From: JAWXBK01 sp034439975
GTDB taxonomy: Bacteria > Pseudomonadota > Alphaproteobacteria > Dongiales > Dongiaceae
DNA: 64,000 nt
Direction: 5' to 3'
Assembly: GCA_034439975.1 (NCBI GenBank)
Contig: JAWXBK010000108.1
Span: forward strand, 1-64,000
Shown here in pieces: positions 8,211 through 16,830 of the stretch. The first letter of the stretch is position 1; each line of letters begins with the position of its first letter. The position numbers were made by a program, and so were the translations under genes. Under the pieces are notes generated by a model. It did not search any database and had not been told where the DNA came from. It was given only the letters and a program-made list of their open reading frames with translations.

Positions 8211-9184
8211 ACCGGATATCCGAACGATTTGAGATCGAGCCCGGCAAGCTCCGCCGTACGCCGATTGCTTTCCGCAAAGTATCGCTGATCGACGAGGCGC
8301 AACAGCTCGGCGTTCAGATGCTGCCGCACGCAGTTTTCAAAGTAAGTCGGCATGGCCGCTTCCAGTCCGCGCTTCAAACCGCGATCGAAAACCTTGCCCG
8401 CCCAGGGCGGCAGGCGCGAGGGTCGAAACGCATTCGCCGAAGTGCGCCGATTGATCCAGGTGAGGCGACGGAACCAGTAGGCCGCCGCATAACCGCGGCG
8501 ACTGTTTTCCCGGCGGCCGCCGTCGACCCCGTCGGGAACCGAAACACCGGCAAAATCACAGATCCGCTCGACAAGATCCTGCGGATTGCGAACGAGCATT
8601 TCGTAGGGCAGGACCAGCACCCGATCCGGCCCGAACGCCGATCGGTACAGCTCGATCAGACGGTCATACTTCCAGAAATCGATGTTGAGCGTCGGCAGCC
8701 GCCCGTCCGATGGCGGATAGAGATACTGTTCGAGATCGTGCCAGCCGCCATATTTGAGATACTGCAGGTAACTCGACATGAGCATTGAGAACTGCTCGCG
8801 GACGACGACAAGAATCCGCGCGTTCGGCAGAACCGTCCGGATGCGATCGCGCAGGATCGTGCGATCGAACCCGGCCGACAGCGGATGCCCGCCCAGTCGC
8901 TCGTGACTGACAACCGCCGTCTTGCCCTCCGGCACCGTGAGCCCGGCCAGGGCCTCGCGGGTCGCGATGGCATCGAAATCGACCTCGGCCATCAACCGGT
9001 TTGCCTGGTCGTAGCAGAGGCGAACACCGATCGCCTTGGCGCGTTGCTTAGGTGTCATGCCTTCGAATTCGGGCAAATGGAACCCGCAGTCGGCTCGCGG
9101 GAACAGATGGAACTGCAGCCAGGTCGTCCCGGTCTTGTGCAGGCCTATATGCACGAGCGCATCGCTGTCGATCAGTCGTGCCAT
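8207..9184 (-). CDS. Sulfotransferase-domain protein
   Basis: With ATG 9184 the protein has 325 residues. The 5-prime-phosphosulfate-binding loop is clear near the N-terminus (LVHIGLHKTGTTWLQ, where GLHKTGTT is the PAPS P-loop-like motif). The second PAPS-contacting strand appears as NARILVVVREQFSMLMSSYL (RxxxxxxxS). Such enzymes transfer sulfate from PAPS to carbohydrates, lipids or small molecules. The acceptor here is unknown, and no glycosyltransferase or PAPS-synthesis genes adjoin it. The frame stays open upstream to 9271, but homology starts with MARLIDSDALVHIGLHKTG. It converges on the CDF-like gene. Confidence 0.85.
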   Translation of the reverse strand: MARLIDSDALVHIGLHKTGTTWLQFHLFPRADCGFHLPEFEGMTPKQRAKAIGVRLCYDQANRLMAEVDFDAIATREALAGLTVPEGKTAVVSHERLGGHPLSAGFDRTILRDRIRTVLPNARILVVVREQFSMLMSSYLQYLKYGGWHDLEQYLYPPSDGRLPTLNIDFWKYDRLIELYRSAFGPDRVLVLPYEMLVRNPQDLVERICDFAGVSVPDGVDGGRRENSRRGYAAAYWFRRLTWINRRTSANAFRPSRLPPWAGKVFDRGLKRGLEAAMPTYFENCVRQHLNAELLRLVDQRYFAESNRRTAELAGLDLKSFGYPV

Positions 9185-9309
9185 TCGAACCCGGCCCATT
9201 CCCCGCTCACACTCGGCCTGTCGCCCCGCCGCCGGTCGCCCGGCCCCTCGCGCCCCGGCGCGTACCCGCACTTACCAGCGATTCTTACAGGATGACAATG
9301 GCCCGCGCG

Positions 9310-9385
9310 TGGTGAGCCCGCCGGGACTCGAACCCGGGACACCCTGATTAAAAGTCAGGTGCTCTACCATCTGAGCTACGGGCTC
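9310..9385 (-). tRNA. tRNA-Lys (anticodon TTT), CCA encoded
   Basis: Read on the minus strand, the 76-base gene starts GAGCCCG and ends CGGGCTC-A-CCA, a perfect 7-bp acceptor stem with the CCA tail in the DNA. The D-arm is GCTCAGATGGTAGAGC, the anticodon arm is CTGAC-TTTTTAA-type with TTT, and the T-arm is CCGGGTTCGAGTCCCGG. An ordinary chromosomal tRNA. I see no integrase or attachment-site duplication beside it. Confidence 0.97.
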
Positions 9386-9632
9386 CCCGGGCGCTTCGGG
9401 CATCGGGCCCGGCGGCCGCGCGGAACGGCGCCGGTCTAGCACGACCGGCAGGGTCGGCAAAACCGGAAATGGCCCTCCGGCGCAGCGCGGATACCCGCAA
9501 GGCTAGCCACCATCGAGGTCAGCCGCCATCCCCGCCCCGGCCTTGGCTTGGCCCGCAACAACCGAGCCGTCGATATGCCCGCCCCGTGGTTTTGTGGAAT
9601 GATGGAAACCATTCGGAGAGCGAGGGGGCAAC

Positions 9633-10154
9633 ATGCGCGACGATGTGCTGGCAATCCTGGACAGCGACAAGTCACCAAACGAGAAGCTGACGGCGTTGAT
9701 GCCGGCGCTCGCCGGGGCTTTGAACTGCGAGCGCTGCGTGATGTTCCTGCGCGATCCCAAGACCCATCGCGGTCGCGCAGTGCATCGGTGGGCGGCGAAT
9801 CCCGAGTTTGCGCTCCGCCGCGAAGACCGCGGCTGGGAACTCATGCCGGCGACGCTCATGGACGACGATCCGATGTATGCCGAGGCGATGACGAACCCGG
9901 AAGCGCTCTATATCGACGATATCGAAACGGCCGCCCCGGCGCTGGTCAACACGGCCTACGAGAAAGAGCATTTTGGCCATTGCGGCCTGATTCACGCCCC
10001 GGTCTACCATCAGGGCGAGATGTACGGCGTGCTCGAACCGTCGTCGATGGCGAAGCCGCGCGTCTGGAGCGCAGCCGACAAGGCCCTCATCGCCGCCGTG
10101 CAGGCCCGCATCGGACCGGTCGTTGCGGCGTTCGTGAAAGAAGACGCCGCCTGA
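9633..10154 (+). CDS. GAF-domain protein
   Basis: The 173-residue soluble protein consists essentially of one GAF fold: an N-terminal helix, a first block LNCERCVMFLRDPKTHRGRA, a central region ALYIDDIETAAPALVNTAY, and the final strands GLIHAPVYHQGEMYGVLEPS before a C-terminal helix. GAF domains bind small ligands such as cyclic nucleotides, haem or redox cofactors. There is no attached kinase, cyclase or DNA-binding domain. Cysteines in NCERC and GHCG could be redox- or ligand-related; that is inference. A purine-rich site (GAGGGGGC) lies just before ATG 9633. Confidence 0.82.
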   Translation: MRDDVLAILDSDKSPNEKLTALMPALAGALNCERCVMFLRDPKTHRGRAVHRWAANPEFALRREDRGWELMPATLMDDDPMYAEAMTNPEALYIDDIETAAPALVNTAYEKEHFGHCGLIHAPVYHQGEMYGVLEPSSMAKPRVWSAADKALIAAVQARIGPVVAAFVKEDAA

Positions 10155-10181
10155 CGCCGGTCGGTGGCCGATCGCGCAATC

Positions 10182-10982
10182 TCACACGCGGGGAATTGCG
10201 TTCCGGTCCCTGAGATAAGGCAGCTTCGCCCGCGCCGCAGCGATCAGAGATGCATCGAGCGTTGCCTGCAACATCTCCTCACCGGAGCCGCCGCGCGCCA
10301 GTTCCGACCCGTCCGGCCCGATGACGCAGCTCTCGCCCAGATAGGTAAATTCGCCTTCCTGGCCCGCATAGTTCGCATAGACGACGAAGACGCCATTCTC
10401 GAATGCGCGGGTCGGGATCATCCGACGCGCGACGAACGACCATTCCGCCTTGAGCGCGGTCGGTGCGACAACGATCTCGGCGCCGCCGAGCGCACAGGCA
10501 CGCACCGATTCCGGAAACTCGATGTCGTAGCAGACCAGAACCCCGATTTTCCAACCCGCAATCTCGCAATACGTAAATCCTTCGCCGCATGCGAAATGAG
10601 TCTGTTCATACTCGTTCGGCAAACGGAGCTTGCGATGATTGGCGATGAGACGGCCGTCGGCATCGAAACAGGCGGCCGCATTATGGCACCGGCCGCTATC
10701 GCGTTCGGGATAACCATAGAGAATGGCGGTATTGTATTCGAGCGCCAGCGCCGCGATGCCCTTGCCAAAAGGGCCGTCGGTCGGCTCGGCCAGATCGGCC
10801 ACGCGCGATCCGATATTGTAGCCCGAGAGAAACAGCTCGGGGCAGACGACGAGATCGATTGCGTCACGGCCGACGTTTTTCAATGCCGCTGCGAGCCGAT
10901 CGAGACGATCCTTCGGCCGCTCGTCGCGCGCCTGATACTGAAAGACGGCACCCCGCAACGCGCGGCGCGCGCCTGCGTTCAT
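10182..10982 (-). CDS. Carbon-nitrogen hydrolase (nitrilase superfamily)
   Basis: The 266-residue enzyme shows the full Glu-Lys-Cys triad of the nitrilase superfamily: Glu about 49 in VVCPELFLSGYNIG, Lys about 118 in ANHRKLRLPNEYE, and Cys about 151 in GVLVCYDIEFPESVRA. The length and CYDIEFPE motif suit an aliphatic amidase or deaminated-glutathione-amidase-like enzyme rather than a true nitrilase. The substrate is not determinable. Its ATG overlaps the stop of the upstream M24-fold gene in ATGA, so the two are translationally coupled and probably act in one degradation route. Confidence 0.9.
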   Translation of the reverse strand: MNAGARRALRGAVFQYQARDERPKDRLDRLAAALKNVGRDAIDLVVCPELFLSGYNIGSRVADLAEPTDGPFGKGIAALALEYNTAILYGYPERDSGRCHNAAACFDADGRLIANHRKLRLPNEYEQTHFACGEGFTYCEIAGWKIGVLVCYDIEFPESVRACALGGAEIVVAPTALKAEWSFVARRMIPTRAFENGVFVVYANYAGQEGEFTYLGESCVIGPDGSELARGGSGEEMLQATLDASLIAAARAKLPYLRDRNAIPRV

Positions 10983-12151
10983 CGCGCGGACCGCGGTTGC
11001 AGGACCGCCAGCTCGCGCGGATAGTTCGTCAGATAATCGAAGCCGGTTTCCGTCACCACGACCGAATCCCCGATCCGCCCACCGAATTTCCCTTCGACCG
11101 TGACGCCACCGTCGACCGCAAAGGTCATGCCCGGGCGCAGGATCGTCTTGTCACCTTCCTTCAACTCGGGCGCCTCGAGATAGGCGACGCCGATTGAACG
11201 ACCGGTGCGATAACCCGGCGAGAAGCCGTTCTCGCGATAGACCGCATTGGCTGCCGCCGCGACGCTCTCGGCGGTGACACCTGCACGCATCGACTTGAGG
11301 GCGGTCTGTTGTGCCCTGACCGCCGTCTCCTGAACATGTGCTGCTTCGTCGCTGACATGGTGAATGAAGAACTGCCGATCGAAGCCCAGCTTGTACTGCT
11401 TGAACTGCACCATGTTGCAGAAGCAGAGATAGACCGGATCGCCCGGATCCAGTGGCTTCACGCTGGCGCGACGATGCACCATCGAGGTATCGGCGCCGGA
11501 CTGGATGATCTGCAGATTGTGGATCATCGGCGAGACGAAGGCTTCCCAGCCTTTGCCGGTCAGGAACCCTGCCGCCTTGCGCGTGCCGGCGTTCATCACC
11601 GCGAGCGCCACCTCATATTCCGGCACGCCGGCATCCATCGCGTTCCGGGCACCATCCATCATGGCGGCGGCAATCGCGCCGGCCTGACGCATGACGCCGA
11701 TCTCGAGCGGCGACTTGATCATGCGCTGCTCGCCGAGCAGCGGCGACACATCGCGCAGCTTTGCATCGGGATAGCGCTCGGCGAAGAAGTCGTGAACGAT
11801 CGCCGGCAGCATCCGCGTCTCGACGGCGATTTCGCGCGGCGCCGGTTCGCCGATCGCATTGGCCAGGATCGCGCTCCAGTGATCGGGGCCCGCATCCTCC
11901 CAGGACCGCACATCATCCACCCAGGTCATGGTGGAGACCATCTCGGTCTCCATCAGCGGCGTGACGATGATGGGTGCCGCATCCGCGCGCAGGACCAGCA
12001 TGGTGGGGCGGCCGAACTCGATCCCGAGATAGCCCCAGAACCCCGCGAGATAGGCGATCGAGCTTTCGTCGGTGAGGATGGCGACCCGGTGGCCCGCCTC
12101 TTTCAGCCGCGCCTGAAATGTCGCCGTGCGCGACCGCGCTTCGTCCAGCAT
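10979..12151 (-). CDS. M24-family (creatinase/prolidase-fold) hydrolase lacking the usual metal ligands
   Basis: The 390-residue protein has the two-domain M24B layout: an N-terminal creatinase-N-like domain (about 1-130, with AILTDESSIAYLAGFWGYLG and MLPAIVHDFFAERYPDA) and a C-terminal pita-bread domain. In metallo-aminopeptidases this second domain supplies Asp, Asp, His, Glu and Glu. Here the first Asp region reads YLCFCNMVQFKQYKLGFDRQ, the His region reads GRSIGVAYLEAPEL, and the two Glu regions read FAVDGGV and GGRIGDSVVVTE. Four of the five ligands therefore appear replaced. Loss of the metal site is known in creatinase and ectoine-hydrolase-type members, which cut C-N bonds without metal. 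A non-peptide C-N substrate is likely. It is coupled to the nitrilase-family gene by an ATGA overlap. Confidence 0.82.
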   Translation of the reverse strand: MLDEARSRTATFQARLKEAGHRVAILTDESSIAYLAGFWGYLGIEFGRPTMLVLRADAAPIIVTPLMETEMVSTMTWVDDVRSWEDAGPDHWSAILANAIGEPAPREIAVETRMLPAIVHDFFAERYPDAKLRDVSPLLGEQRMIKSPLEIGVMRQAGAIAAAMMDGARNAMDAGVPEYEVALAVMNAGTRKAAGFLTGKGWEAFVSPMIHNLQIIQSGADTSMVHRRASVKPLDPGDPVYLCFCNMVQFKQYKLGFDRQFFIHHVSDEAAHVQETAVRAQQTALKSMRAGVTAESVAAAANAVYRENGFSPGYRTGRSIGVAYLEAPELKEGDKTILRPGMTFAVDGGVTVEGKFGGRIGDSVVVTETGFDYLTNYPRELAVLQPRSAR

Positions 12152-12249
12152 GATCCGGTATCCTTCCCCTGCGCGCCGGAAATCGGCGGGCCGCCAGAGT
12201 TCAGATGTCCGGATGCGACGTCAAGCGCCGGTTGACGGCCGGCACACGC

Positions 12250-12765
12250 TCAGCCCTTCCGCCCGTTCTCCTCGGCGACGCGCGCGACCAGCCGCTCAGC
12301 GACGCGGGCCGAGAGGAACGGCGTCACATCGCCGTTGAGCCGCCCTATTTCCTTAACCAGGCGAGAGGAGATGAACTGGTGGCGTTCCGAGGCCATCAGA
12401 AAGATGGTCTCGATCGTCGGTTCGAGACGCGCATTCATGGCTGCCATCTGGAACTCGTATTCGAAGTCCGACACCGCGCGTAGCCCGCGGACCACCATCC
12501 CGGCACCCACCGCCTTCGCGAAATGCATCAGCAGCGTGTCGAACGGCCGAACCTCGATATTGCGGCCATGATTGAGGCTCTCGATTTCGGCCTCCAGCAT
12601 TTCCACGCGTTCATCCAGGGTAAACAGCGGCCCCTTGCCGGGATTGATCGAGACCGCGATGACCAGCCGGTCGACCAGGCGCGAGGCCCGCTTGATGACG
12701 TCCATATGGCCGTTGGTGATCGGATCGAACGTGCCCGGATAGAGCGCGACTCTTGGCTCCGCCAT
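12250..12765 (-). CDS. coaD: Phosphopantetheine adenylyltransferase
   Basis: The 171-residue enzyme catalyses the penultimate step of coenzyme A synthesis, adenylation of 4-phosphopantetheine. It begins ALYPGTFDPITNGHMDVIKR, which contains the nucleotidyl-transferase (T/H)xGH motif as TNGH, and later has the second signature HQFISSRLVKEIGRL (ISSRxVKE). The length matches CoaD. ATG 12765 follows GGGGAAG on the minus strand, which decides against the longer frame up to 12819. Its position in a coaD-gyrA-ssb-uvrA neighbourhood is typical for alphaproteobacteria. Confidence 0.96.
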   Translation of the reverse strand: MAEPRVALYPGTFDPITNGHMDVIKRASRLVDRLVIAVSINPGKGPLFTLDERVEMLEAEIESLNHGRNIEVRPFDTLLMHFAKAVGAGMVVRGLRAVSDFEYEFQMAAMNARLEPTIETIFLMASERHQFISSRLVKEIGRLNGDVTPFLSARVAERLVARVAEENGRKG

Positions 12766-12894
12766 GTCTTCCCCGCCATGATTTCCGGCATCGCGCGAAA
12801 TCCCGCGGCGATGCGCCATCCTGGGAGCAAGCTAGCGGATTATTGCAGTTGCGAAAAGACTTGGGTGCGGCGCGGCAGCCCCGATCGGCGTCAC

Positions 12895-12934
12895 CCAAAA
12901 ACAAAGCGCCGCGGTCGTTTCCGACTGCGGCGCT
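12895..12934 (-). terminator. Intrinsic terminator of the 97-residue protein gene
   Basis: On the minus strand a long hairpin (AGCGCCGC at 12905-12912 pairs with GCGGCGCT at 12927-12934, with an inner GGTCG/CCGAC extension and TTT loop) is followed by TTTGTTTTTGGG. It lies 42 bases after the stop of the small membrane protein. Confidence 0.88.
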
Positions 12935-12975
12935 AAACTGGACCGGCGGGAACGCCGCCGGGATGATCGAATGTC

Positions 12976-13269
12976 TCAGGCGACGACGCGGCGCTGGCCT
13001 TCGAGGGCCCGGGTCGGGTGGATGCCACCTGAGGGCTGCTGGTCCGACCGCTGCAACGAAGAGAGCTGCAGTTTGTCGATTTCGAGCTCATGGATCCGGT
13101 CGGCCTGGTTCCAGATCTGCTTGGCCTGCTGCTGAGTGAGGATCTTGAGGCGCTCTACCTCGGCAGTCAGCGGCTTCTGCCCGAACTTGCCGAGCTTCCA
13201 GCCCATGGCGGTGCCAACAAACATACCCGCGAGGATTGCCGGGGCACTATAGAGGATCAGCTCGATCAT
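12976..13269 (-). CDS. Small membrane-anchored coiled-coil protein, unknown function
   Basis: The 97-residue product starts at ATG 13269. It has one N-terminal membrane segment (ELILYSAPAILAGMFVGTAM) followed by a basic patch GWKLGKFGQK. A predicted coiled coil of about 40 residues follows (VERLKILTQQQAKQIWNQAD, then RIHELEIDKLQLSSLQ). The Ser/Gln/Pro-rich tail ends ALEGQRRVVA. I do not recognise a family. The frame is open to 13572, but the extra N-terminal sequence is Arg-rich non-coding translation. It has its own strong terminator, which supports expression as a single gene. Confidence 0.7.
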   Translation of the reverse strand: MIELILYSAPAILAGMFVGTAMGWKLGKFGQKPLTAEVERLKILTQQQAKQIWNQADRIHELEIDKLQLSSLQRSDQQPSGGIHPTRALEGQRRVVA

Positions 13270-13452
13270 TGTTTTGGCTTTCTCGTCCCTTGAAGGCGGT
13301 CTGAGCCGCCTTTGTCTGTTTCGATGTCGATGCAGACTGGTCCGTCCGGTTCGCAGGCATGGGCCGTGCCCTGCGATCCGTAACCATCCAGCGCGGCGGC
13401 CCTTTGCCCTGCCCCCGTAATCTCGATGGTAAAACCATAATATAGTATTCGT

Positions 13453-13485
13453 CGGTATAGGTCTCGCAAAATCGACACTATACCG
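13453..13485. repeat. 8-bp inverted repeat in AT-rich intergenic DNA
   Basis: CGGTATAG (13453-13460) and CTATACCG (13478-13485) are separated by 17 bases. The size and spacing fit a dimeric-regulator operator or a stem-loop. It lies 184 bases upstream of the small membrane-protein start. Confidence 0.5.
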
Positions 13486-13514
13486 TTGCCGCGACGGAAC
13501 GTCGCAGTTTCGCA

Positions 13515-13532
13515 CATCCTGGGGCCAGGATG
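13515..13532. repeat. Near-perfect palindrome
   Basis: CATCCTGG (13515-13522) and CCAGGATG (13525-13532) are separated by GG. It is too tight for an RNA hairpin, so a DNA-level binding site is more likely. A further short repeat GGTACC(AA)GG follows. Confidence 0.45.
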
Positions 13533-13661
13533 CGGTACCAAGGCACCTTTGGCTCCCGGTTATGCAGACCACGCTAAGTTAATGATTATAACAATATATG
13601 AGCGCCGTCTAATGCTTTTGAGGAGCTGCGAGGGGAATCCAACTCCCGATGCCAAAGGTAT

Positions 13662-13697
13662 ATGTTGGCCTCACGGGGCGTGACCCCTCGGCAACAT
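13662..13697. repeat. Compound stem-loop downstream of gyrA
   Basis: ATGTTG (13662-13667) pairs with CAACAT (13692-13697), and an inner GGGG (13675-13678) pairs with CCCC (13684-13687). It lies about 90 bases past the gyrA stop. No T-run follows on either strand, so it may be a 3-prime-UTR stability element or part of an RNA. Confidence 0.45.
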
Positions 13698-13787
13698 AAC
13701 CCGAGATGCAGGTCGGCGCCCGACCGTCCGGCCATCGTCACGGGCGCCGATCCAAGCTCAGCGTCCGAAGCCCGAGTAAGGATCAGA

Positions 13788-16547
13788 TCACGCGGCGGAA
13801 GTCGGGTTCGGCTCCAGCGGTTCGACGCCATCGGGGCCGTCATCGGCATCGGTCGTGCCGCCCTCTTCCGCTCCCTCGGCCTCGCCGAGATCCGGCAGAT
13901 GAGCGACCGAAACGACCGTCTCGTCCGTATCCACACGGAAGATGACCACGCCCTGGGTCTTGCGGCCGGCAATGCGGACATCGTCGACCGGGCAGCGGAT
14001 GAGCTGGCCCGCATCGGTCACCAGCATGATCTGGTCGCTGCTGCTAATCGGGAACGACGCCACCACCTCGCCATTGCGCTTCGAGGACTCGATATTGGCG
14101 ATACCCTGCCCGCCCCGCCCGGTGATCCGGTATTCGTAGGCCGAGCTCCGCTTGCCGAAGCCCTTGGCCGTCACGGTGAGAATCATCTCCTCCGCCGCCT
14201 CGAGCGCGGCGAAGCGCTCGACCGGGAGCAGATTGAGGGCGTCGGCCTCGACCTCGCCTTCCTCGCCGGCACGGCGACGCGCATTTGCCATGCGGATATA
14301 AGCCTCGCGTTCTGCGGTATCGACATCGACATGGTCCAGGATCGACATCGAGATGACGCTGTCGCCTTCGCCGAGGCGGATGCCGCGCACGCCGGTCGAG
14401 GTCCGGCCGGTGAAGACGCGCACATCCGGCACCGCGAAGCGGATACATTTACCGAGCTTGCCGGCGAGCAGCACGTCCTGGTTTTCGCCGCAGACCCGCA
14501 CGTCGATCAGGCTGTCGCCCTCGTCGAGCTTCATGGCGATCTTGCCGTTGGCCATCACGTTGACGAAGTCCGAGAGCTTGTTGCGGCGGACATTGCCGGT
14601 CGCCGTAGCAAACATGACGAACATGGAATCCCAGCTCGCCTCGTCCTCGGGCAACGGCATGACCGTCGAGATCTTCTCATTTTCGCCGAGCGGCAGCAGA
14701 TTGATCAGCGCGCGGCCGCGTGCCTGCGGCGTACCCTGCGGCAGTCGATAAACTTTGGTCTTGTAGACCATGCCGGCCGTCGAGAAGAACAGAACCGGCG
14801 TATGCGTGTCCGCCACGAAAATCTTGCTGACGAAATCCTCGTCGCGGGTCGACATGCCGGCCCGGCCCTTGCCGCCGCGGCGCTGCGCGCGATAGGCCGA
14901 GAGCGGCACGCGCTTGATGTAACCGCCATGCGTGACGGTGACGACCATGCCCTCGCGCTGGATCAGATCTTCGACGTCATGCTCGAACTCGATCTCTTCG
15001 ATCGCGGTGCGGCGCGGGTTGCCGTATTGTTCACCGATCTCCTTCAGCTCGTCGCGCAGAATCTGCAACCGGCGCGGTTGAGAGCCGAGGATATCGAGGA
15101 AGTCTTTAATGTTGCCAGCGAGTTCTTCGAGCTCTTCGGCGATCTTGCCACGCTCAAGGCCGGTCAGCCGCTGCAGGCGCAGATCGAGAATGGCACGCGC
15201 CTGCACGTCCGACAGTCGGTACGTACCGTCGTCGGCAACCGTATGGCCAGGCTCGTCGATCAGGGTCACCAGCGGCGCCACGTCACCGGCCGGCCAGGCC
15301 CGCGCTATCAACTGGTCGCGCGCCGTGTTGGGATCGGGCGCGGCGCGGATCAGCGCGATCACAGCGTCGATGTTCGCAACCGCGATCGCGAGACCGACCA
15401 ACACATGGGCCCGTTCGCGCGTCTTGATCAGATCGTGGACGGTACGCCGGGTGATGACCTCTTCGCGGAACACGACGAAGGCCTCGATGACCTCCTTCAC
15501 GTTCATCAGCACCGGCCGGCCGCCAGTCAGGGCCAGCATGTTGATGCCGAAGCTGGTCTGCAGCGGCGTGTGGCGGTAGAGCTGGTTCAGCACCACTTCC
15601 GCCATCGCATCCCGCTTGAGCTCGACGACGACGCGCACGCCCTCGCGGTCGGATTCGTCGCGAATGTCCGAGATGCCTTCGATGACCTTGTCGCGCACCG
15701 TTTCGGCGATGCGCTCGATCATCCGCGCCTTGTTCACCTGAAACGGAATCTCGGTGACGATAATCGCCTCGCGATCCTTCGGCAGCGGCTCGATATGGCT
15801 GCGCCCGCGCATCACGACGGACCCGCGCCCGGTGTGATAGGCCTCGCGAATGCCCGCGCGCCCTAGGATGAGGCCGCCGGTCGGGAAGTCCGGGCCCGGC
15901 AGATAGGCCATCAACTGATCGATCGTCAGCGCCGGATTGTCGACCAGCGCGATCGTCGCCGCGACCACTTCGCCAAGATTGTGCGGCGGGATATTGGTCG
16001 CCATGCCAACGGCGATACCGCCCGCGCCATTGACCAGCAGGTTGGGAAAGCGTGCCGGCAGCACAGTCGGTTCGTGCTGCGATTCGTCGTAGTTGGGCTG
16101 GAAGTCGACTGTATCCTTGTCGATATCGTCGAGCAGCGCCGTCGAAACCCGCGCCAGCCGCGCCTCGGTGTAGCGCATCGCCGCGGCGGGATCGCCGTCC
16201 ATCGAGCCGAAATTGCCCTGCCCCTCGATGAGCATGAGCCGCATCGAGAAATCCTGCGCCATGCGCACCATGGCGTCGTAGATCGCGGAATCGCCATGCG
16301 GGTGGTATTTGCCCATCACGTCGCCGACGATGCGGGCCGATTTCCGGAAGGCGCGGTTCCAGTCGTAACCGCCTTCCTTCATCGTAAAGAGGATGCGCCG
16401 ATGGACCGGCTTGAGACCGTCGCGCACGTCCGGAAGGGCGCGCGCCACGATCACGCTCATGGCGTAATCGAGATACGAGCGGCGCATCTCTTCTTCGATC
16501 GTGACGGGCGCTATATCGGAGCGATCGACAGGGGTTTCGTCAGCCAC
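13788..16547 (-). CDS. gyrA: DNA gyrase subunit A
   Basis: The 919-residue protein is the breakage-reunion subunit of gyrase. The N-terminal core has RALPDVRDGLKPVHRRILF, the quinolone region HPHGDSAIYDAMVRMAQDFS, and the DNA-linking Tyr in AAAMRYTEARL. The residues equivalent to E. coli Ser83 and Asp87 are the susceptible Ser and Asp. The C-terminal wrapping domain carries the GyrA-box QRRGGKG, which separates GyrA from ParC. An acidic tail (EEGGTTDADDGPDGVEPLEP) follows. GTG 16547 is preferred: GAAAGG lies 7 bases ahead and the product begins like other GyrA proteins. A TTG at 16562 in the same frame is the alternative. Confidence 0.97.
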   Translation of the reverse strand: MADETPVDRSDIAPVTIEEEMRRSYLDYAMSVIVARALPDVRDGLKPVHRRILFTMKEGGYDWNRAFRKSARIVGDVMGKYHPHGDSAIYDAMVRMAQDFSMRLMLIEGQGNFGSMDGDPAAAMRYTEARLARVSTALLDDIDKDTVDFQPNYDESQHEPTVLPARFPNLLVNGAGGIAVGMATNIPPHNLGEVVAATIALVDNPALTIDQLMAYLPGPDFPTGGLILGRAGIREAYHTGRGSVVMRGRSHIEPLPKDREAIIVTEIPFQVNKARMIERIAETVRDKVIEGISDIRDESDREGVRVVVELKRDAMAEVVLNQLYRHTPLQTSFGINMLALTGGRPVLMNVKEVIEAFVVFREEVITRRTVHDLIKTRERAHVLVGLAIAVANIDAVIALIRAAPDPNTARDQLIARAWPAGDVAPLVTLIDEPGHTVADDGTYRLSDVQARAILDLRLQRLTGLERGKIAEELEELAGNIKDFLDILGSQPRRLQILRDELKEIGEQYGNPRRTAIEEIEFEHDVEDLIQREGMVVTVTHGGYIKRVPLSAYRAQRRGGKGRAGMSTRDEDFVSKIFVADTHTPVLFFSTAGMVYKTKVYRLPQGTPQARGRALINLLPLGENEKISTVMPLPEDEASWDSMFVMFATATGNVRRNKLSDFVNVMANGKIAMKLDEGDSLIDVRVCGENQDVLLAGKLGKCIRFAVPDVRVFTGRTSTGVRGIRLGEGDSVISMSILDHVDVDTAEREAYIRMANARRRAGEEGEVEADALNLLPVERFAALEAAEEMILTVTAKGFGKRSSAYEYRITGRGGQGIANIESSKRNGEVVASFPISSSDQIMLVTDAGQLIRCPVDDVRIAGRKTQGVVIFRVDTDETVVSVAHLPDLGEAEGAEEGGTTDADDGPDGVEPLEPNPTSAA

Positions 16548-16771
16548 TGAAAGGCCTTTCAAATCAAATGGATAACAGGGGTCCGATTCGGGCGAATCCG
16601 GCGCTGAAATAGGCCTCGGAATCTAGCAGTTTTTCGGCGCCGCAACAACGCGCGCGGGTGCGTCCAGAGCGCACTCCGGCCATCGCGCGACAGTCTATCC
16701 GGTCCTGTCAAAAGGTCAGCGTCGCGGCGAAGTCACGCGCTGCCCTGCCAATATCGTCCGCCTCCCCCAAA

Positions 16772-16806
16772 CGAAACGGGGCGGTCCGTCGAAACGAACC
16801 GCCCCG
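16772..16806 (-). terminator. Intrinsic terminator after the PotD-like gene
   Basis: CGGGGCGGT (16777-16785) pairs with ACCGCCCCG (16798-16806) around a 12-base loop. On the minus strand the hairpin is followed by TTTCGTTTGG. It sits 25 bases past the stop at 16831. Confidence 0.82.
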
Positions 16807-16830
16807 CTCATATTTCGCGACGATTTCGGC

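Larger units (their letters stand above)
13270..13787. other. 518-base non-coding region between gyrA and the small membrane-protein gene, rich in inverted repeats
   Basis: No convincing coding frame is present. The region is unusually AT-rich for this genome in two patches, about 13430-13485 and about 13574-13620 (including GATTATAACAATATATGAG, read as TTATAAT on the minus strand). It contains three clear inverted repeats listed separately. The stretch must hold the gyrA 3-prime end signals and the promoter of the minus-strand small gene. A structured RNA is possible, but I do not recognise one. Confidence 0.6.

Noticed and set aside
9272..9460. Open frames reading PPGLEPGT-like sequence around 9300-9390
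   Set aside because: These are translations of the tRNA-Lys gene, a common false call.
13621..13720. tmRNA or other known structured RNA after gyrA
   Set aside because: No tRNA-like domain, tag reading frame or known RNA consensus could be found; only stem-loops.
13662..15866. A 734-codon open frame on the plus strand opposite gyrA
   Set aside because: It is antisense to the clear gyrA reading frame, has low-complexity His/Arg/Asp composition and no domain. High GC makes long shadow frames common here.
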